Assembly: GCA_021776825.1 (NCBI GenBank)
Contig: JAJFFG010000038.1
Span: 62,001-126,000 of the forward strand
Direction of reading: 5' to 3'
Source: Planctomycetota bacterium
GTDB taxonomy: Bacteria > Planctomycetota > JAJSAM01 > JAJVHW01
DNA: 64,000 nucleotides
A program made the position numbers and the translations under genes. The notes below the pieces were generated by a model, which was given only the letters and a program-made list of their open reading frames with translations, did not search any database and was not told where the DNA came from. Shown piece after piece: positions 34,274 to 42,902 of this stretch. Every line of letters starts with the position of its first letter. Position 1 is the first letter of the stretch.

Positions 34274-34335
34274 CTAGCAGGCTGTCGCGCCAACCTGCGT
34301 GGCACGGCGAGGCCGTAACTCCGACAGCCTGCTAG
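34274..34335. repeat. Right terminal hairpin of the IS1182-like element
   Basis: 62 bp, CTAGCAGGCTGTCG at the left and CGACAGCCTGCTAG at the right. It nearly equals the solitary copy at 2617-2678. The 125 bases between the transposase and this end hold no gene. Confidence 0.85.
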
Positions 34336-34571
34336 CCCGGACTATTCATGAGGCTCGCGCACTCCGTGACAACTGTCGTCCGGGAGTACAGGAGCAGCCT
34401 GGATGCGGGGGCCACGGCACGCGCAGAGAGGCCCGTCCTGAGCGAGGACAGAACGTCGAGATCAAGGCGCGCCGACAACTGCGACGCCATTCCGTCTCCG
34501 AGGAGGCGCAACGCCGAGATCGGCGGTCTGGACCGCTCAGGTGTGTGAGTCGTCATGAATAGTCCGGGCTA
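34333..34571. mobile_element. 239-bp non-autonomous element with perfect 19-bp inverted ends
   Basis: The ends TAGCCCGGACTATTCATGA (34333-34351) and TCATGAATAGTCCGGGCTA (34553-34571) are exact inverse copies, each bordered by CTAG (34332-34335 and 34569-34572). The 200-base interior has no credible gene; the two short ORFs cross the ends. If CTAG is the target duplication, the true inverted repeat is CCCGGACTATTCATGA. The left CTAG is shared with the IS1182-like right end. The right CTAG supplies the TAG stop of the channel gene on the minus strand. It is most likely a MITE mobilised by an unrelated transposase elsewhere. Confidence 0.82.
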
Positions 34572-35609
34572 GGAGCCGAAGCCGCCGGCGATCCCGTCGC
34601 GCAGCACCGGGATGGTGACCAGCGGCAGCAGCACGATCAGCGTCGTCCCGCTCTGCAGCTCGACGTCCGGACCGGGGTTGTACTCGTAGCGGCCGGTCGT
34701 CTGATCACGGATGGCCAGGATCAAGGCGTCGGTGTTCTCGCGGATGCCGGCGTCACGCAGTCGGCGCCCGACCAGAGGCGACCGCGGCGGCACGCTGACC
34801 TCTTCGATCCGGAGGTTCTTGTCACGCTCGCGCAGCATCTCGTCGAGGAACTGGGTGACATGCGGCCGCAGCACCTCGTTCGCGAGTCGGGACCCGCCGA
34901 GGCGCGCGGTCGAGACAACCTCGTTCGCGCCGGCCGTGATGAGCTTGTCGCGCGCCCGCGCACCGACGCTGCGTGAGATGATCCGGAGCTTCGGGTTCGC
35001 CCCACGTGCCGTGACCACGACGAACAGGTTGTCCTTGTCCTCCGTCAGGGCCGAGACGAGGGACTTGGCACGCTCGACACCGGCGGCCAGCAGGATGTCG
35101 TCCTCGGTCGCATCCCCGACCACGAAGGGAAACGTCTCGCCGGTCTTCTCGTTCTGGAGCGCCTGGAGGCGGTCCCCGTCGAGGTCCACCGCAATGAACG
35201 GTGTGCCGGTCGCCACGAGCTCGGTGACCACGTGCACGCCGGTGCGGCCGACACCGCAGACGATCACGTGCTGTTCCAGCGCGTCGATGTTCTTCTGCAT
35301 TCGCCTCTTCCTCAGCACACCCCGCAAGTCGTTCTCCAGGATCAGTGCCGTGAACGAGGAGATGAAGTACAGGAACGTACCGATCCCCGCGATGAGCAGG
35401 ATGCTGGTGAACAGGCGCGAGTCCGGAGTGGACTCCCAGCCCTCGAGCGACTCGAGACCGAGCGTGGTGACGATCACGAGCGTCATGTAGACGCAGTCGC
35501 TGAACGCCCATCGTCCGTCGCCGATCATGTAGTAGCCGACGCTGCCGAACGCCAAGACGATCAGCAGGGCGATGAACGAGACGGTGAGCTGGCGGGTCAG
35601 GTCCTGCAC
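34569..35609 (-). CDS. Two-TM potassium-channel-like protein with cytoplasmic RCK (TrkA) domains
   Basis: 346 aa from the GTG at 35609 (AGGA about 8 bases upstream); the track's TTG start at 35648 is less likely. TM1 is LTVSFIALLIVLAFGSVGYYMI. A pore loop CVYMTLVIVTTLGLESLEG follows, then TM2 LLIAGIGTFLYFISSFTALIL. The RCK Rossmann domain begins HVIVCGVGRTGVHVVTEL and binds a nucleotide; an RCK_C-like end follows (PPRSPLVGRRLRDAGIRENTD). The selectivity filter reads TTLGLE instead of TVGYGD, so ion selectivity is uncertain. Its stop codon lies in the end of the 239-bp element. It is the last gene of a minus-strand cluster with the mutS-like and redoxin genes. Confidence 0.87.
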   Translation of the reverse strand: MQDLTRQLTVSFIALLIVLAFGSVGYYMIGDGRWAFSDCVYMTLVIVTTLGLESLEGWESTPDSRLFTSILLIAGIGTFLYFISSFTALILENDLRGVLRKRRMQKNIDALEQHVIVCGVGRTGVHVVTELVATGTPFIAVDLDGDRLQALQNEKTGETFPFVVGDATEDDILLAAGVERAKSLVSALTEDKDNLFVVVTARGANPKLRIISRSVGARARDKLITAGANEVVSTARLGGSRLANEVLRPHVTQFLDEMLRERDKNLRIEEVSVPPRSPLVGRRLRDAGIRENTDALILAIRDQTTGRYEYNPGPDVELQSGTTLIVLLPLVTIPVLRDGIAGGFGS

Positions 35610-35654
35610 AACGGAGATCCTACGGCGTCCGACGGCAGGCTCGCGCAACTAGCC

Positions 35655-37466
35655 TCAGACGTCGAGGCCGACCGCGCGCATGAGCGCCAGAGCGTTGCTG
35701 CGGTTGACCACACCCGGGCGCATTCGGTAGTCGAAGGACATACGACCGTCCTCGAACTGATCCTCGAAGTGGACGTTCACGACGTTCGCGTCGAGGTCCT
35801 CGGCAATCCGCGCCAGTTCGAGATCGTGGGTCGTAACGAGGCCGACCGCGCCGTCGGCCAGGAGCGCCCGGACAACGGCGGCAGCTCCGATGCGGCGATC
35901 ATGGGAGTTCGTGCCGTGGAACAGTTCGTCCAGCAGGAACAAGAGCGGCGCGGAGCCATCGGAGGCCAGCGAGACGATGCGGCCGATGCGCGAGACCTCG
36001 GCGTAGAAGCGCGACTCGCCGTCGAGGAGCGAGTCGTGAACGTGGATTGACGCCCCGACGACAAGCGGCGTGAGTGTCAGCGACTCGGCTCGGACGGTGG
36101 CCCCGGCCAGCGCGAGCACGACGTTGGCGCCCACCGTCCGCAAGAGCGTGCTCTTGCCGGACATGTTCGAGCCGCTCACCACCATCACGCGATGCTCGGC
36201 GTCGATCACGACGTCGTTGCGCACCGTGCGATCCTCGCGCAGCAACGGATGACCGAGCCCGCCCGCCTGCAGCAGCGGCCCACCCTCGACAATCTCCGGG
36301 AACACGTCGGCGGGATGCTCGGCGGCGTACCCGGCGAGTGACGCGATGGCCTCGAGGCGCGCCACAGCACGCAGCCAAGTCGCGATCTGCGGCCCCGAGC
36401 GCTGTCGCCACGCTTCGAGCACGAGCGCCATCTGGAGATCCCAGAGCAGCACGATCGCGATGGGCGCGAAGAGCTGGTTCGCCCGCCAGTCGAGCCACTC
36501 GATCCGGCGGCGGAGTTCGGCGATCCGGCCCGAAGCCGGCGCACCGTCGGCATCGAGACGCGAGCGAAGCTCGGTGAGGAAGGGCGCGGCGAAGCTCTCG
36601 CGCTCGAGTCGCTCGACGAGACCGGAGAGGAGCCCCAGCTCCCGCGCCGGCGACTCCACCTTGGTGATGACCTCCTCCATCGGCGCCGTCAGCCGTCGCC
36701 GCACGACGAGACCGACGGCGAGGGCGAGGAACGCCGGGACAAGGGAGATGTCGGCGATCATCCAGGCCACGGTCAGGAGGACGGTGGGCACCGGCAGCAG
36801 GTGCAACGCGACGCGAGCCGCGCCCGTCGGAAGCGATGACGTCGCCTCGCCCCACCCCGGCAGGCCGGCCAGGCCACGCGCGGCCGCGGCGTCGGCTCCC
36901 AGAAGGGCCAGGTCTTCGCGCAGATCGAGGCGCGGTCGCAGTTCTGAGATGGCTGCGTGACGCGCCCGGATCTCGTCGGGAGACGCTCCCGCGCGCAGCC
37001 AGCTCGCGAGTTCGGCCTCACCCTGGGGAGTACGCGCGGCGTTGATCAGTTCGAAGAGCGATCCGCGACCGAACACGTCGAGGTGGTCCGAGTACGGATG
37101 CTCCGGCAGGACGAACCGCGCGCCGTCGGTGCCATCCTCGCTGCCGCAGCCGGCCCACGTCCCGTCGAGCCGCGCGAGACCGCGCAGGTGAATCGCGAGA
37201 CGGCGCTCCGCACTGAGTCGGCGCCGCGTCAGGCGGGCGTGCCACACCACCAGCGCGACGAACGCCGCAACGGGTACGAGCAACCAGGCGCCGTGGATGG
37301 CCTCGACCTGCCACACGCCGAGCAGGAGCAGTCCACCTGCGAGGAAGGTCGTCAGCCGTGCGTTGGCGAGCCGCTCCTCGGCGGCGTCGGTGACACCGAT
37401 CGCGTCGCGCGCCAGAGTGGCGCGACGCGTGTACTCGTCGGCGACCGACGTGCGCTCGCCGCTCAC
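35655..37466 (-). CDS. Membrane-associated MutS-family ATPase
   Basis: 603 aa from the GTG at 37466, which overlaps the upstream stop as GTGA; the longer track start is junk. Two N-terminal TM helices (TTFLAGGLLLLGVWQV and AWLLVPVAAFVALVVW) and a further hydrophobic pair near residues 215-255 (LLPVPTVLLTVAWMIADI, LVPAFLALAVGLVV) are embedded in an otherwise MutS-like layout. The C-terminal ATPase has Walker A GSNMSGKST, Walker B LLFLLDELFHGTN and the TTHD switch. The mismatch-recognition domain of MutS1 and the Smr domain of MutS2 are absent. It belongs to the small MutS-homologue group with membrane segments, whose job is unknown. Confidence 0.88.
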   Translation of the reverse strand: MSGERTSVADEYTRRATLARDAIGVTDAAEERLANARLTTFLAGGLLLLGVWQVEAIHGAWLLVPVAAFVALVVWHARLTRRRLSAERRLAIHLRGLARLDGTWAGCGSEDGTDGARFVLPEHPYSDHLDVFGRGSLFELINAARTPQGEAELASWLRAGASPDEIRARHAAISELRPRLDLREDLALLGADAAAARGLAGLPGWGEATSSLPTGAARVALHLLPVPTVLLTVAWMIADISLVPAFLALAVGLVVRRRLTAPMEEVITKVESPARELGLLSGLVERLERESFAAPFLTELRSRLDADGAPASGRIAELRRRIEWLDWRANQLFAPIAIVLLWDLQMALVLEAWRQRSGPQIATWLRAVARLEAIASLAGYAAEHPADVFPEIVEGGPLLQAGGLGHPLLREDRTVRNDVVIDAEHRVMVVSGSNMSGKSTLLRTVGANVVLALAGATVRAESLTLTPLVVGASIHVHDSLLDGESRFYAEVSRIGRIVSLASDGSAPLLFLLDELFHGTNSHDRRIGAAAVVRALLADGAVGLVTTHDLELARIAEDLDANVVNVHFEDQFEDGRMSFDYRMRPGVVNRSNALALMRAVGLDV

Positions 37467-38623
37467 CGGTCGCGCAGTCGCCAAGCCGCGGCGTAGAGCA
37501 GCGTCCGGTCCTCGGACGGTCCCCGCACGAAGACCACGCGCCCATTGCCGTCCACCAGGACGTCGTGGTCCCCCATCCACAGAAGACCTGGCCAGAGCAG
37601 ACCCGGCCAGGCGCCGGCGCGAAAGCCGATCACGGGAGCGTCGACACCGAGGTTCTTACGAACGTCGCGGGCGCGCTGGCGGGGCGTCGTGTCCTTGGCG
37701 CGCTCCTCGTAGCGCGGGTCGCGGGCGGTCTCGCCGTCGGGCTTCGGATCGCCGGTGTCCGACTCGGGCGTCGCGACGACGATCGGAATGCCGTGGCCGC
37801 GGTCACGCGACTCGCGACAGAGCACCGCGGCCCGACTCGCGTCCCAACTGCGCATCAGATCGACAAAGGCGATGATGTGCGGTAGCGCCGTCGTGGTCGG
37901 TCCCTCGAGCAGGGCCCCCTCAGTCCAGGCCGGTTCGGTCGGAAGCGGTGGCGCGACGAGCGCGCGCAGTTTCACCCGAGCGTCGCGGCCGGCGCTGGCC
38001 TCGGCCCCGCAGCAGTTGCGGAGCTCATCCGGGACGGCGGCGTCGGCGCGACGGTAGAGATCGCCTGCGGCGTGGCGATCGTCGCCGATCAGTGCCAGGT
38101 CGCCCATCTGCACCAGCAGCCGGGGCCGGTGCATCACGGGCGACGCATCGAGGAGCTCGCGGGCACGCGACGTGGCTCGATCGATGCGACCGGCCATGAC
38201 GTACGCGAGCACCAGATCCGGGTGGTGGAACACCAGCCGCGCCCGCTCGCTTCCAACCTGATCGAGGAGTCGCTCTAGCGAGGTCACCGCGCGCGCGCCG
38301 TCGCCCTGTTCGAACGCGGCCTCGCTCACGGCGATCAATCCGGACTCGACGATCGCGGCGTCCTGACCGGCGGTCCAAGCCTCCCAGCGCGTGGCCTCGA
38401 ATCGAGAGACGAAGCCCTGCTTCTGCTCCTCGACCCGAGCCTGCCAGGCGCGCACGGCGCGGTGATACTCCGTGCGATCGCCCTCGCGCGGCGCGAGCGG
38501 CGGATCGCCGAGGACGGCCCGATACGCGGCGTAGGCGCGTCGCACCGGCTCACGAACGTCGTCCTCCGCGCCCGCAGGGACGAGGAGGGCAAGACAGAGC
38601 AACGGAGCGAGCAGCCGGCGCAT
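37463..38623 (-). CDS. Exported protein with TPR-like helices and a possible redoxin-like C-terminus
   Basis: 386 aa from the ATG at 38623; the track extension runs into the divergent gene. Signal peptide MRRLLAPLLCLALLVPAGA. The middle is helical and TPR-like (EQGDGARAVTSLERLLDQVG, AYVMAGRIDRATSRARELLD, HAAGDLYRRADAAV). The C-terminal half has HIIAFVDLMRSWDASRAA, then GIPIVVATPESD, and ends DHDVLVDGNGRVVFVRG. That shape recalls thioredoxin-like TlpA/AlkyI domains, but no CxxC is visible, so a redox function is doubtful. The GTGA overlap with the mutS-like gene implies coupled translation. Confidence 0.72.
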   Translation of the reverse strand: MRRLLAPLLCLALLVPAGAEDDVREPVRRAYAAYRAVLGDPPLAPREGDRTEYHRAVRAWQARVEEQKQGFVSRFEATRWEAWTAGQDAAIVESGLIAVSEAAFEQGDGARAVTSLERLLDQVGSERARLVFHHPDLVLAYVMAGRIDRATSRARELLDASPVMHRPRLLVQMGDLALIGDDRHAAGDLYRRADAAVPDELRNCCGAEASAGRDARVKLRALVAPPLPTEPAWTEGALLEGPTTTALPHIIAFVDLMRSWDASRAAVLCRESRDRGHGIPIVVATPESDTGDPKPDGETARDPRYEERAKDTTPRQRARDVRKNLGVDAPVIGFRAGAWPGLLWPGLLWMGDHDVLVDGNGRVVFVRGPSEDRTLLYAAAWRLRDR

Positions 38624-38673
38624 CGTCTCCAACCTATCCGCGCCCAGCGTCGCGACTCGGCTACCTTCTGCGC

Positions 38674-40047
38674 GTGACGGAACGCGTGGATCTGGCAGTG
38701 GTCGGTGCCGGGGCAGCTGGCATCTTCGCGGCGCTCGCGGCGTCGGGCGCGCTGGCACCGGACGGCTCGTTCGATCCGACGCGAGCCGCGGGCCTCCGCA
38801 TCGTCCTCCTCGACGGTCAGGAACGGCCGGGGAAGAAGATCCTGATCAGCGGCGGCGGTCGGTGCAACGTCACGAACGCCGACGTGGCCCCGGCGGACTA
38901 CCCGCGCGCCAAGCGCGGCCTCGTCGCCGCGATGCTGCGCGCATTCCCCGTGGCCTCCGTACGGGCGTTCTTCGCGGGTCGCGGCGTCCCGTTGGTCGAG
39001 GAGCCCATGGGCAAACTGTTCCCCGTCACGGGCAAGGCGCGGAGCGTGCTGGAGGCCCTCCACGGGGCCGTCGCCGACGCCGGCATCGCGACGCGCTTCG
39101 GGAGCATCGTCGAGACGATCGAGCGATCCGGAGACGGCTGGCGCGTGGACGACCTCGAGGCGCGTCGCGTGATCGTAGCGACGGGAGGCAAGTCGGTGCC
39201 GGAGACCGGTAGCCGCGGCTTCGGGTACGCGCTGGCCGAGCGGCTCGGGATCGATCTGGAGCCGACAGTGCCCGCGCTCGTCCCGCTGCTCGGAGACGTG
39301 CCCGAGCAGCTCGCCGGGATCACCGTTCCCGTGACGCTCACGGTCCGCTGCACGGACCCGCCCGTGCGCCGGACCGTCGCCGGGAGCATGCTGTTCACAC
39401 ATCGCGGGATCAGCGGACCCGCCGCCCTCGACGCGTCGGTCTCCGTGACCCGGGCGCTGGCGCTCGGCGGCACGCCGATCGTACGGGCCGACTTCTGGAC
39501 GCTGAGCGATCGGCGCGGCGTCTGGGGCCCCTACCTCGAACTGCCGAAGCCGCCGGGCGCTGGGCTCCGCGACTCGCCCCCTCCGGCGCGGGAGGAGGAC
39601 GCGCTGACGTGGTTGAAGGAGCAGCGCGAGCGCAACCCGCGCCGCAGTCTCGGTCGCTCGCTCTCGGCACGCCTGCCTCGCCGACTCGTCGGCGTCCTGG
39701 CTCCCGACGCGGAGGCGCAACTGGCGCAGCTCTCCGACGCCGGGCTACGCCGCACAGCGCAGGCGCTGACCGGGTACGACCTGGGCGTCACCGGGAGCGA
39801 GGGGTTCCGCAAGGCCGAGGTCACGGCGGGCGGCATCCCGACGAAGGCTCTCGACGGGGGCACGCTAGAGCCTCGCGACGTGCGTGGACTGCACGTGTGC
39901 GGCGAGGTCGTGGACGTGACGGGCCGCCTCGGCGGCTTCAACTTCCAGTGGGCGTGGTCGAGCGGCTTCGTCGCTGGACGCGCCGCGCGCGAAGCGCTCA
40001 GTCGACCGACTCGCGGGTCAACGCCGACACCTCGTCGATCACACTGA
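38674..40047 (+). CDS. HI0933-family FAD-dependent oxidoreductase (YhiN/BaiN type)
   Basis: 457 aa with a GTG start. The Rossmann FAD motif VVGAGAAGIFAALAAS is at the N-terminus. The family signature KKILISGGGRCNVTNAD is at about residues 54-70, then EEPMGKLFPVTGKARSVLEAL, VIVATGGKSVPETGSRGFGY and VAGSMLFTHRGISGPAAL. Near the C-terminus is the family ending AEVTAGGIPTKAL, then LHVCGEVVDVTGRLGGFNFQWAWSSGFVAG. The family is a flavoprotein of uncertain physiological substrate. It is divergent from the redoxin-like gene (50-base gap) and its last 50 bases overlap the 3' end of the next minus-strand gene. Confidence 0.93.
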   Translation: MTERVDLAVVGAGAAGIFAALAASGALAPDGSFDPTRAAGLRIVLLDGQERPGKKILISGGGRCNVTNADVAPADYPRAKRGLVAAMLRAFPVASVRAFFAGRGVPLVEEPMGKLFPVTGKARSVLEALHGAVADAGIATRFGSIVETIERSGDGWRVDDLEARRVIVATGGKSVPETGSRGFGYALAERLGIDLEPTVPALVPLLGDVPEQLAGITVPVTLTVRCTDPPVRRTVAGSMLFTHRGISGPAALDASVSVTRALALGGTPIVRADFWTLSDRRGVWGPYLELPKPPGAGLRDSPPPAREEDALTWLKEQRERNPRRSLGRSLSARLPRRLVGVLAPDAEAQLAQLSDAGLRRTAQALTGYDLGVTGSEGFRKAEVTAGGIPTKALDGGTLEPRDVRGLHVCGEVVDVTGRLGGFNFQWAWSSGFVAGRAAREALSRPTRGSTPTPRRSH

Positions 40048-40351
40048 GGCAGCTCGCCGTGTTCACGGCGATCTGACGACGACGACGGATGTCGTTGATG
40101 CGACGGTCGAGATCCTGCACGGTCTGCTCGACCGTGAGGCGGAGTCCGTCGTCGTCCTGAGGAGAGTTTTCCTCAGTCGAATCGCTCACGCGCTGCACGG
40201 CGGCACGCAGCCGCGTGGCAACTCTCGCCGCCTGCAGCGATCGATCCTCCTCGCGGCGGATCCGGAGCCCTACGACGAGCTCCTCAACCTTCTTCTCCAT
40301 GAGCGCCAGGGTCGTCATCAGACGCTCTCGGGCATCGGGATTCGGCGCCAT
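39998..40351 (-). CDS. Small charged coiled-coil protein
   Basis: 117 aa from the ATG at 40351, with GGGAGG about nine bases upstream; the track's 234-aa version has an Arg-rich junk N-terminus. It is almost entirely helical: MTTLALMEKKVEELVVGLRIRREED, then SLQAARVATRLRAAVQRV, an acidic loop DSTEENSPQDDD, and TVEQTVQDLDRRINDIRRRRQIAVN. No domain is recognised. A scaffold or regulator is possible. It overlaps the flavoprotein gene tail to tail by 50 bases. Confidence 0.65.
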   Translation of the reverse strand: MAPNPDARERLMTTLALMEKKVEELVVGLRIRREEDRSLQAARVATRLRAAVQRVSDSTEENSPQDDDGLRLTVEQTVQDLDRRINDIRRRRQIAVNTASCLSVIDEVSALTRESVD

Positions 40352-40440
40352 GGCGCGGAACCTCCCTTCACTTGTGAACCTGCGATCGTCGCGACCGGGG
40401 CCGATCGGTGCAAGCGGACAAGAAGCGGAAATGCAATTCG

Positions 40441-42822
40441 TCAGTCGATCTCGACTGTGATCTCCGTCGTGTTGCGCGCGTCGATCTCGATCGACGGCGG
40501 GTCGCCGACCACCTCCCGGCCGGTCGACGCGTGCGGCTCGAGGCCGTAGACACCAGGCGTCAACTGACACTCGAGCACGCCCCGGCCGTCGGTGCGGACG
40601 ATGCGCCGGCGACTCCAGTCCGGTGCATCGGTATCGAGCAGCGGGAAGAGGTTCACCGGCGCGCTGGCCAGCGCAACCCCCTCGTCGTCGACGAGCGTGC
40701 ACCGCAACGTACCCGGCGCCGGCAGGTGCACGTCGACCGAGTCCATGTCGGCCACGACGTCGATCGGGTGGAACGACACCACGCCGGTCTCATGCTCGAC
40801 CCAAAGGACGCTGCGGCCCGGCGGAAGCACCTCGAGACGGAAGCGCCCCAGCGCGTCGGTGCGTGTCTCCTCGCCCCACCACTCGACCGTCCGGACCAGG
40901 GCGTACTCGACGGGTCCGTCGTCGGCACTCAGGACGCGCCCGGCCACGGGATGCGGCTCCGGGAACGAGATCTCACCCAGATCACGTAGCTCGCCCTCCC
41001 CGAGCACCAAGTCGCGGATCACGAGTGGCGGGCGGCCGTCGACGCGCACGAAGACGGTCGCCGCCTGATTCGGCCGGCCGACGTCGATCGTGATCCGCCC
41101 GTCTTCATCGGGACGCCCGCCGGCCGAGAAGCGGCCCAGCACGCCGAAACTCACGTCCGACGCACGCGCCTCCGCGGGCAGGGTGAGGACGAGACCCGTC
41201 GGCTTCCCAATCACGAGGTCGCCGAGATCGCCCTGCGGCGTCACGCCGGCCCATTCCTTCTCGCCGACCCCGTTCTGGAACGCGCGCAGCGTTCCGACCA
41301 CGGGCGGAATGCCACGCAGCACGAAGCGACCGTCGTCGCCCGAGCGCGCGTTCGGGTACTGCTCGACGCCCTTGTACGTCGCGTCGAACGTCACATAGAC
41401 CGAGAGAGGGTGTCCCGTCTCGTCGATGACGCGACCGGTGACCACGCCGCCGATCTCCACCGGCACGTCGACGGCAACGGTCTGACCCGCCTCGACCTCG
41501 ACGCTCACCGGTGCAGGCTCCAGGTATCGCGACGCGTCCGCGTAGATCACGTGGATTCCCGGAACCACGTCACGGAACCAACCGCGAACCTCCTCGCCCT
41601 CCTGGTCGAATTCCTGGTCGGGGCGGTGATGCCCCCAGTCGATGTCGAGCGACGCGCGCCAGAGGTGGCCCGGGATCGCGGTCTTCTCCTCGGCGTCGGC
41701 GAGCGTCACCACGATCTTCCCCAGCACAGCCACCGTCACGTCGACGCTGTGACGAACGCCCGAGTCGGGAGCGGCAACCAGGCCCGAACGCCCCTCACCA
41801 ACGTCCTCGTGCCGCGCATAGACGAAGAACGACGCGGGAGCCGCCACGCCACGGATGGCATAGGAACCGGTTCCGTCCGCGATCGTGCGGGTCCGCCGGA
41901 ACATCGTCCGCTCGGCATCGTGTCGCGGTGTGCGTGTCGGAGGGGTCGCGCCCACCGGAGCTACGAACACGTCTGCGCCGACGAGGGCGTTGCCCGCGGC
42001 ATCCCGCACAGTGCCGACCACGTCGACACCCTTGCCGAGCAGGATCTCGAGATCCACTGAGCGATCCGACGTGGGCGTGTGCTCCACCACCACGGTGCCG
42101 AAGCCATCGCGGACCGCGGCGATCTCGAGCGGCTGGCCCTCATCGATCCCCCCGAGCACGAACCGCCCGTCCGCTCCCGTCACGCGCTCGATGTCGGCCG
42201 CACTCCACGGCTCGTCCACCCACATCGCTCGAACGCGCGCGTCGGCGATCGGCGCCCGCGTGGCCGCGTCGAGCACGATGCCGCGGACCGCGGGAACGGC
42301 GTCGAGGCGCACCTCGACCGAACTGACCCGATACTCGACCTCCGGCCACGCCGTCCGGAAGCCCGCGGCGTGGACGCCCCAGACGACCGTGGCGGAGCAC
42401 CGCGGGATCTCAGCGCGGCCCTCGGCATCGGTCACGGCTCGCTGCGTCAGTGGCGCCGCCTTCTCGTCCTCGTCGAGGTGGTCCGGGTACTTGATCCGCG
42501 CCAAGATCTCGGCACCGGCGACGGGCGCGCCACTGTCGTCCGCAACGACGCGAACCGGGACCGGCCCGCTCCAGACGGGGGTGGCCTCGACCTCCTGGTC
42601 CCAATAGCCGGGCCCCTCGAACGAGATCTGCTCGTCGCTGTCGGCGGGATCGTCGTCGGGCACCTCTTCGTCGCCACCGGCGGGCCGCCGCGTCGGCTGC
42701 GCCTCCGGCTCAATGACGTCCTCGATCGGCGGGCGAAGCGGCGTCTCCGCACGGCGGCCCCACCACGCGATGAACGTCGTCACCACGAGCAGGACGCCAA
42801 TGACCACCCGCACGCTTCGCAT
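40441..42822 (-). CDS. Membrane-anchored CarboxypepD_reg-like repeat protein
   Basis: 793 aa. Anchor MRSVRVVIGVLLVVTTFIAWWG, acidic Pro-rich linker, then about eight beta-sandwich repeats. Visible cores include VRVVADDSGAPVAGAEILARI, VRGIVLDAATRAPIADARVRAM, VVGTVRDAAGNALVGADVFV, VTGRVIDETGHPLSVYVTF, VAGRVLSADDGPVEYALV and LRCTLVDDEGVALASAPVNL. It ends in an acidic beta strand (RNTTEITVEID). Same architecture as the 13566 and 57672 genes. The expected role is an extracellular scaffold or binding protein. It is divergent from the ABC permease gene, with an 80-base gap. Confidence 0.86.
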   Translation of the reverse strand: MRSVRVVIGVLLVVTTFIAWWGRRAETPLRPPIEDVIEPEAQPTRRPAGGDEEVPDDDPADSDEQISFEGPGYWDQEVEATPVWSGPVPVRVVADDSGAPVAGAEILARIKYPDHLDEDEKAAPLTQRAVTDAEGRAEIPRCSATVVWGVHAAGFRTAWPEVEYRVSSVEVRLDAVPAVRGIVLDAATRAPIADARVRAMWVDEPWSAADIERVTGADGRFVLGGIDEGQPLEIAAVRDGFGTVVVEHTPTSDRSVDLEILLGKGVDVVGTVRDAAGNALVGADVFVAPVGATPPTRTPRHDAERTMFRRTRTIADGTGSYAIRGVAAPASFFVYARHEDVGEGRSGLVAAPDSGVRHSVDVTVAVLGKIVVTLADAEEKTAIPGHLWRASLDIDWGHHRPDQEFDQEGEEVRGWFRDVVPGIHVIYADASRYLEPAPVSVEVEAGQTVAVDVPVEIGGVVTGRVIDETGHPLSVYVTFDATYKGVEQYPNARSGDDGRFVLRGIPPVVGTLRAFQNGVGEKEWAGVTPQGDLGDLVIGKPTGLVLTLPAEARASDVSFGVLGRFSAGGRPDEDGRITIDVGRPNQAATVFVRVDGRPPLVIRDLVLGEGELRDLGEISFPEPHPVAGRVLSADDGPVEYALVRTVEWWGEETRTDALGRFRLEVLPPGRSVLWVEHETGVVSFHPIDVVADMDSVDVHLPAPGTLRCTLVDDEGVALASAPVNLFPLLDTDAPDWSRRRIVRTDGRGVLECQLTPGVYGLEPHASTGREVVGDPPSIEIDARNTTEITVEID

Positions 42823-42902
42823 GGCACCAGTCTAGACCTGCGAGGAATAGTCGGACGCCGCCGAGCGTAGGGCTGGAGACTGATCTCGGACACCGCGCGT
42901 CG

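Larger units (their letters stand above)
32669..34335 (+). mobile_element. IS1182-like insertion sequence with hairpin ends
   Basis: 1667 bp bounded by two CTAG-flanked hairpins (32669-32731 and 34274-34335) that are imperfect inverted copies of each other. Each is also self-complementary (CTAGCAGNCTGTCG / CGACAGNCTGCTAG). It carries a single transposase gene, now frameshifted. It inserted two bases after the stop of giant paralogue 2, and its right CTAG is shared with the next element. A solitary copy of the right end lies at 2617-2678. CTAG at both edges is compatible with a 4-bp target duplication. Confidence 0.85.

Noticed and set aside
32669-34572. Composite transposon or integron carrying cargo
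   Set aside because: Only one transposase gene and no cargo; the second element abuts at CTAG and has unrelated ends, so these are two independent insertions.
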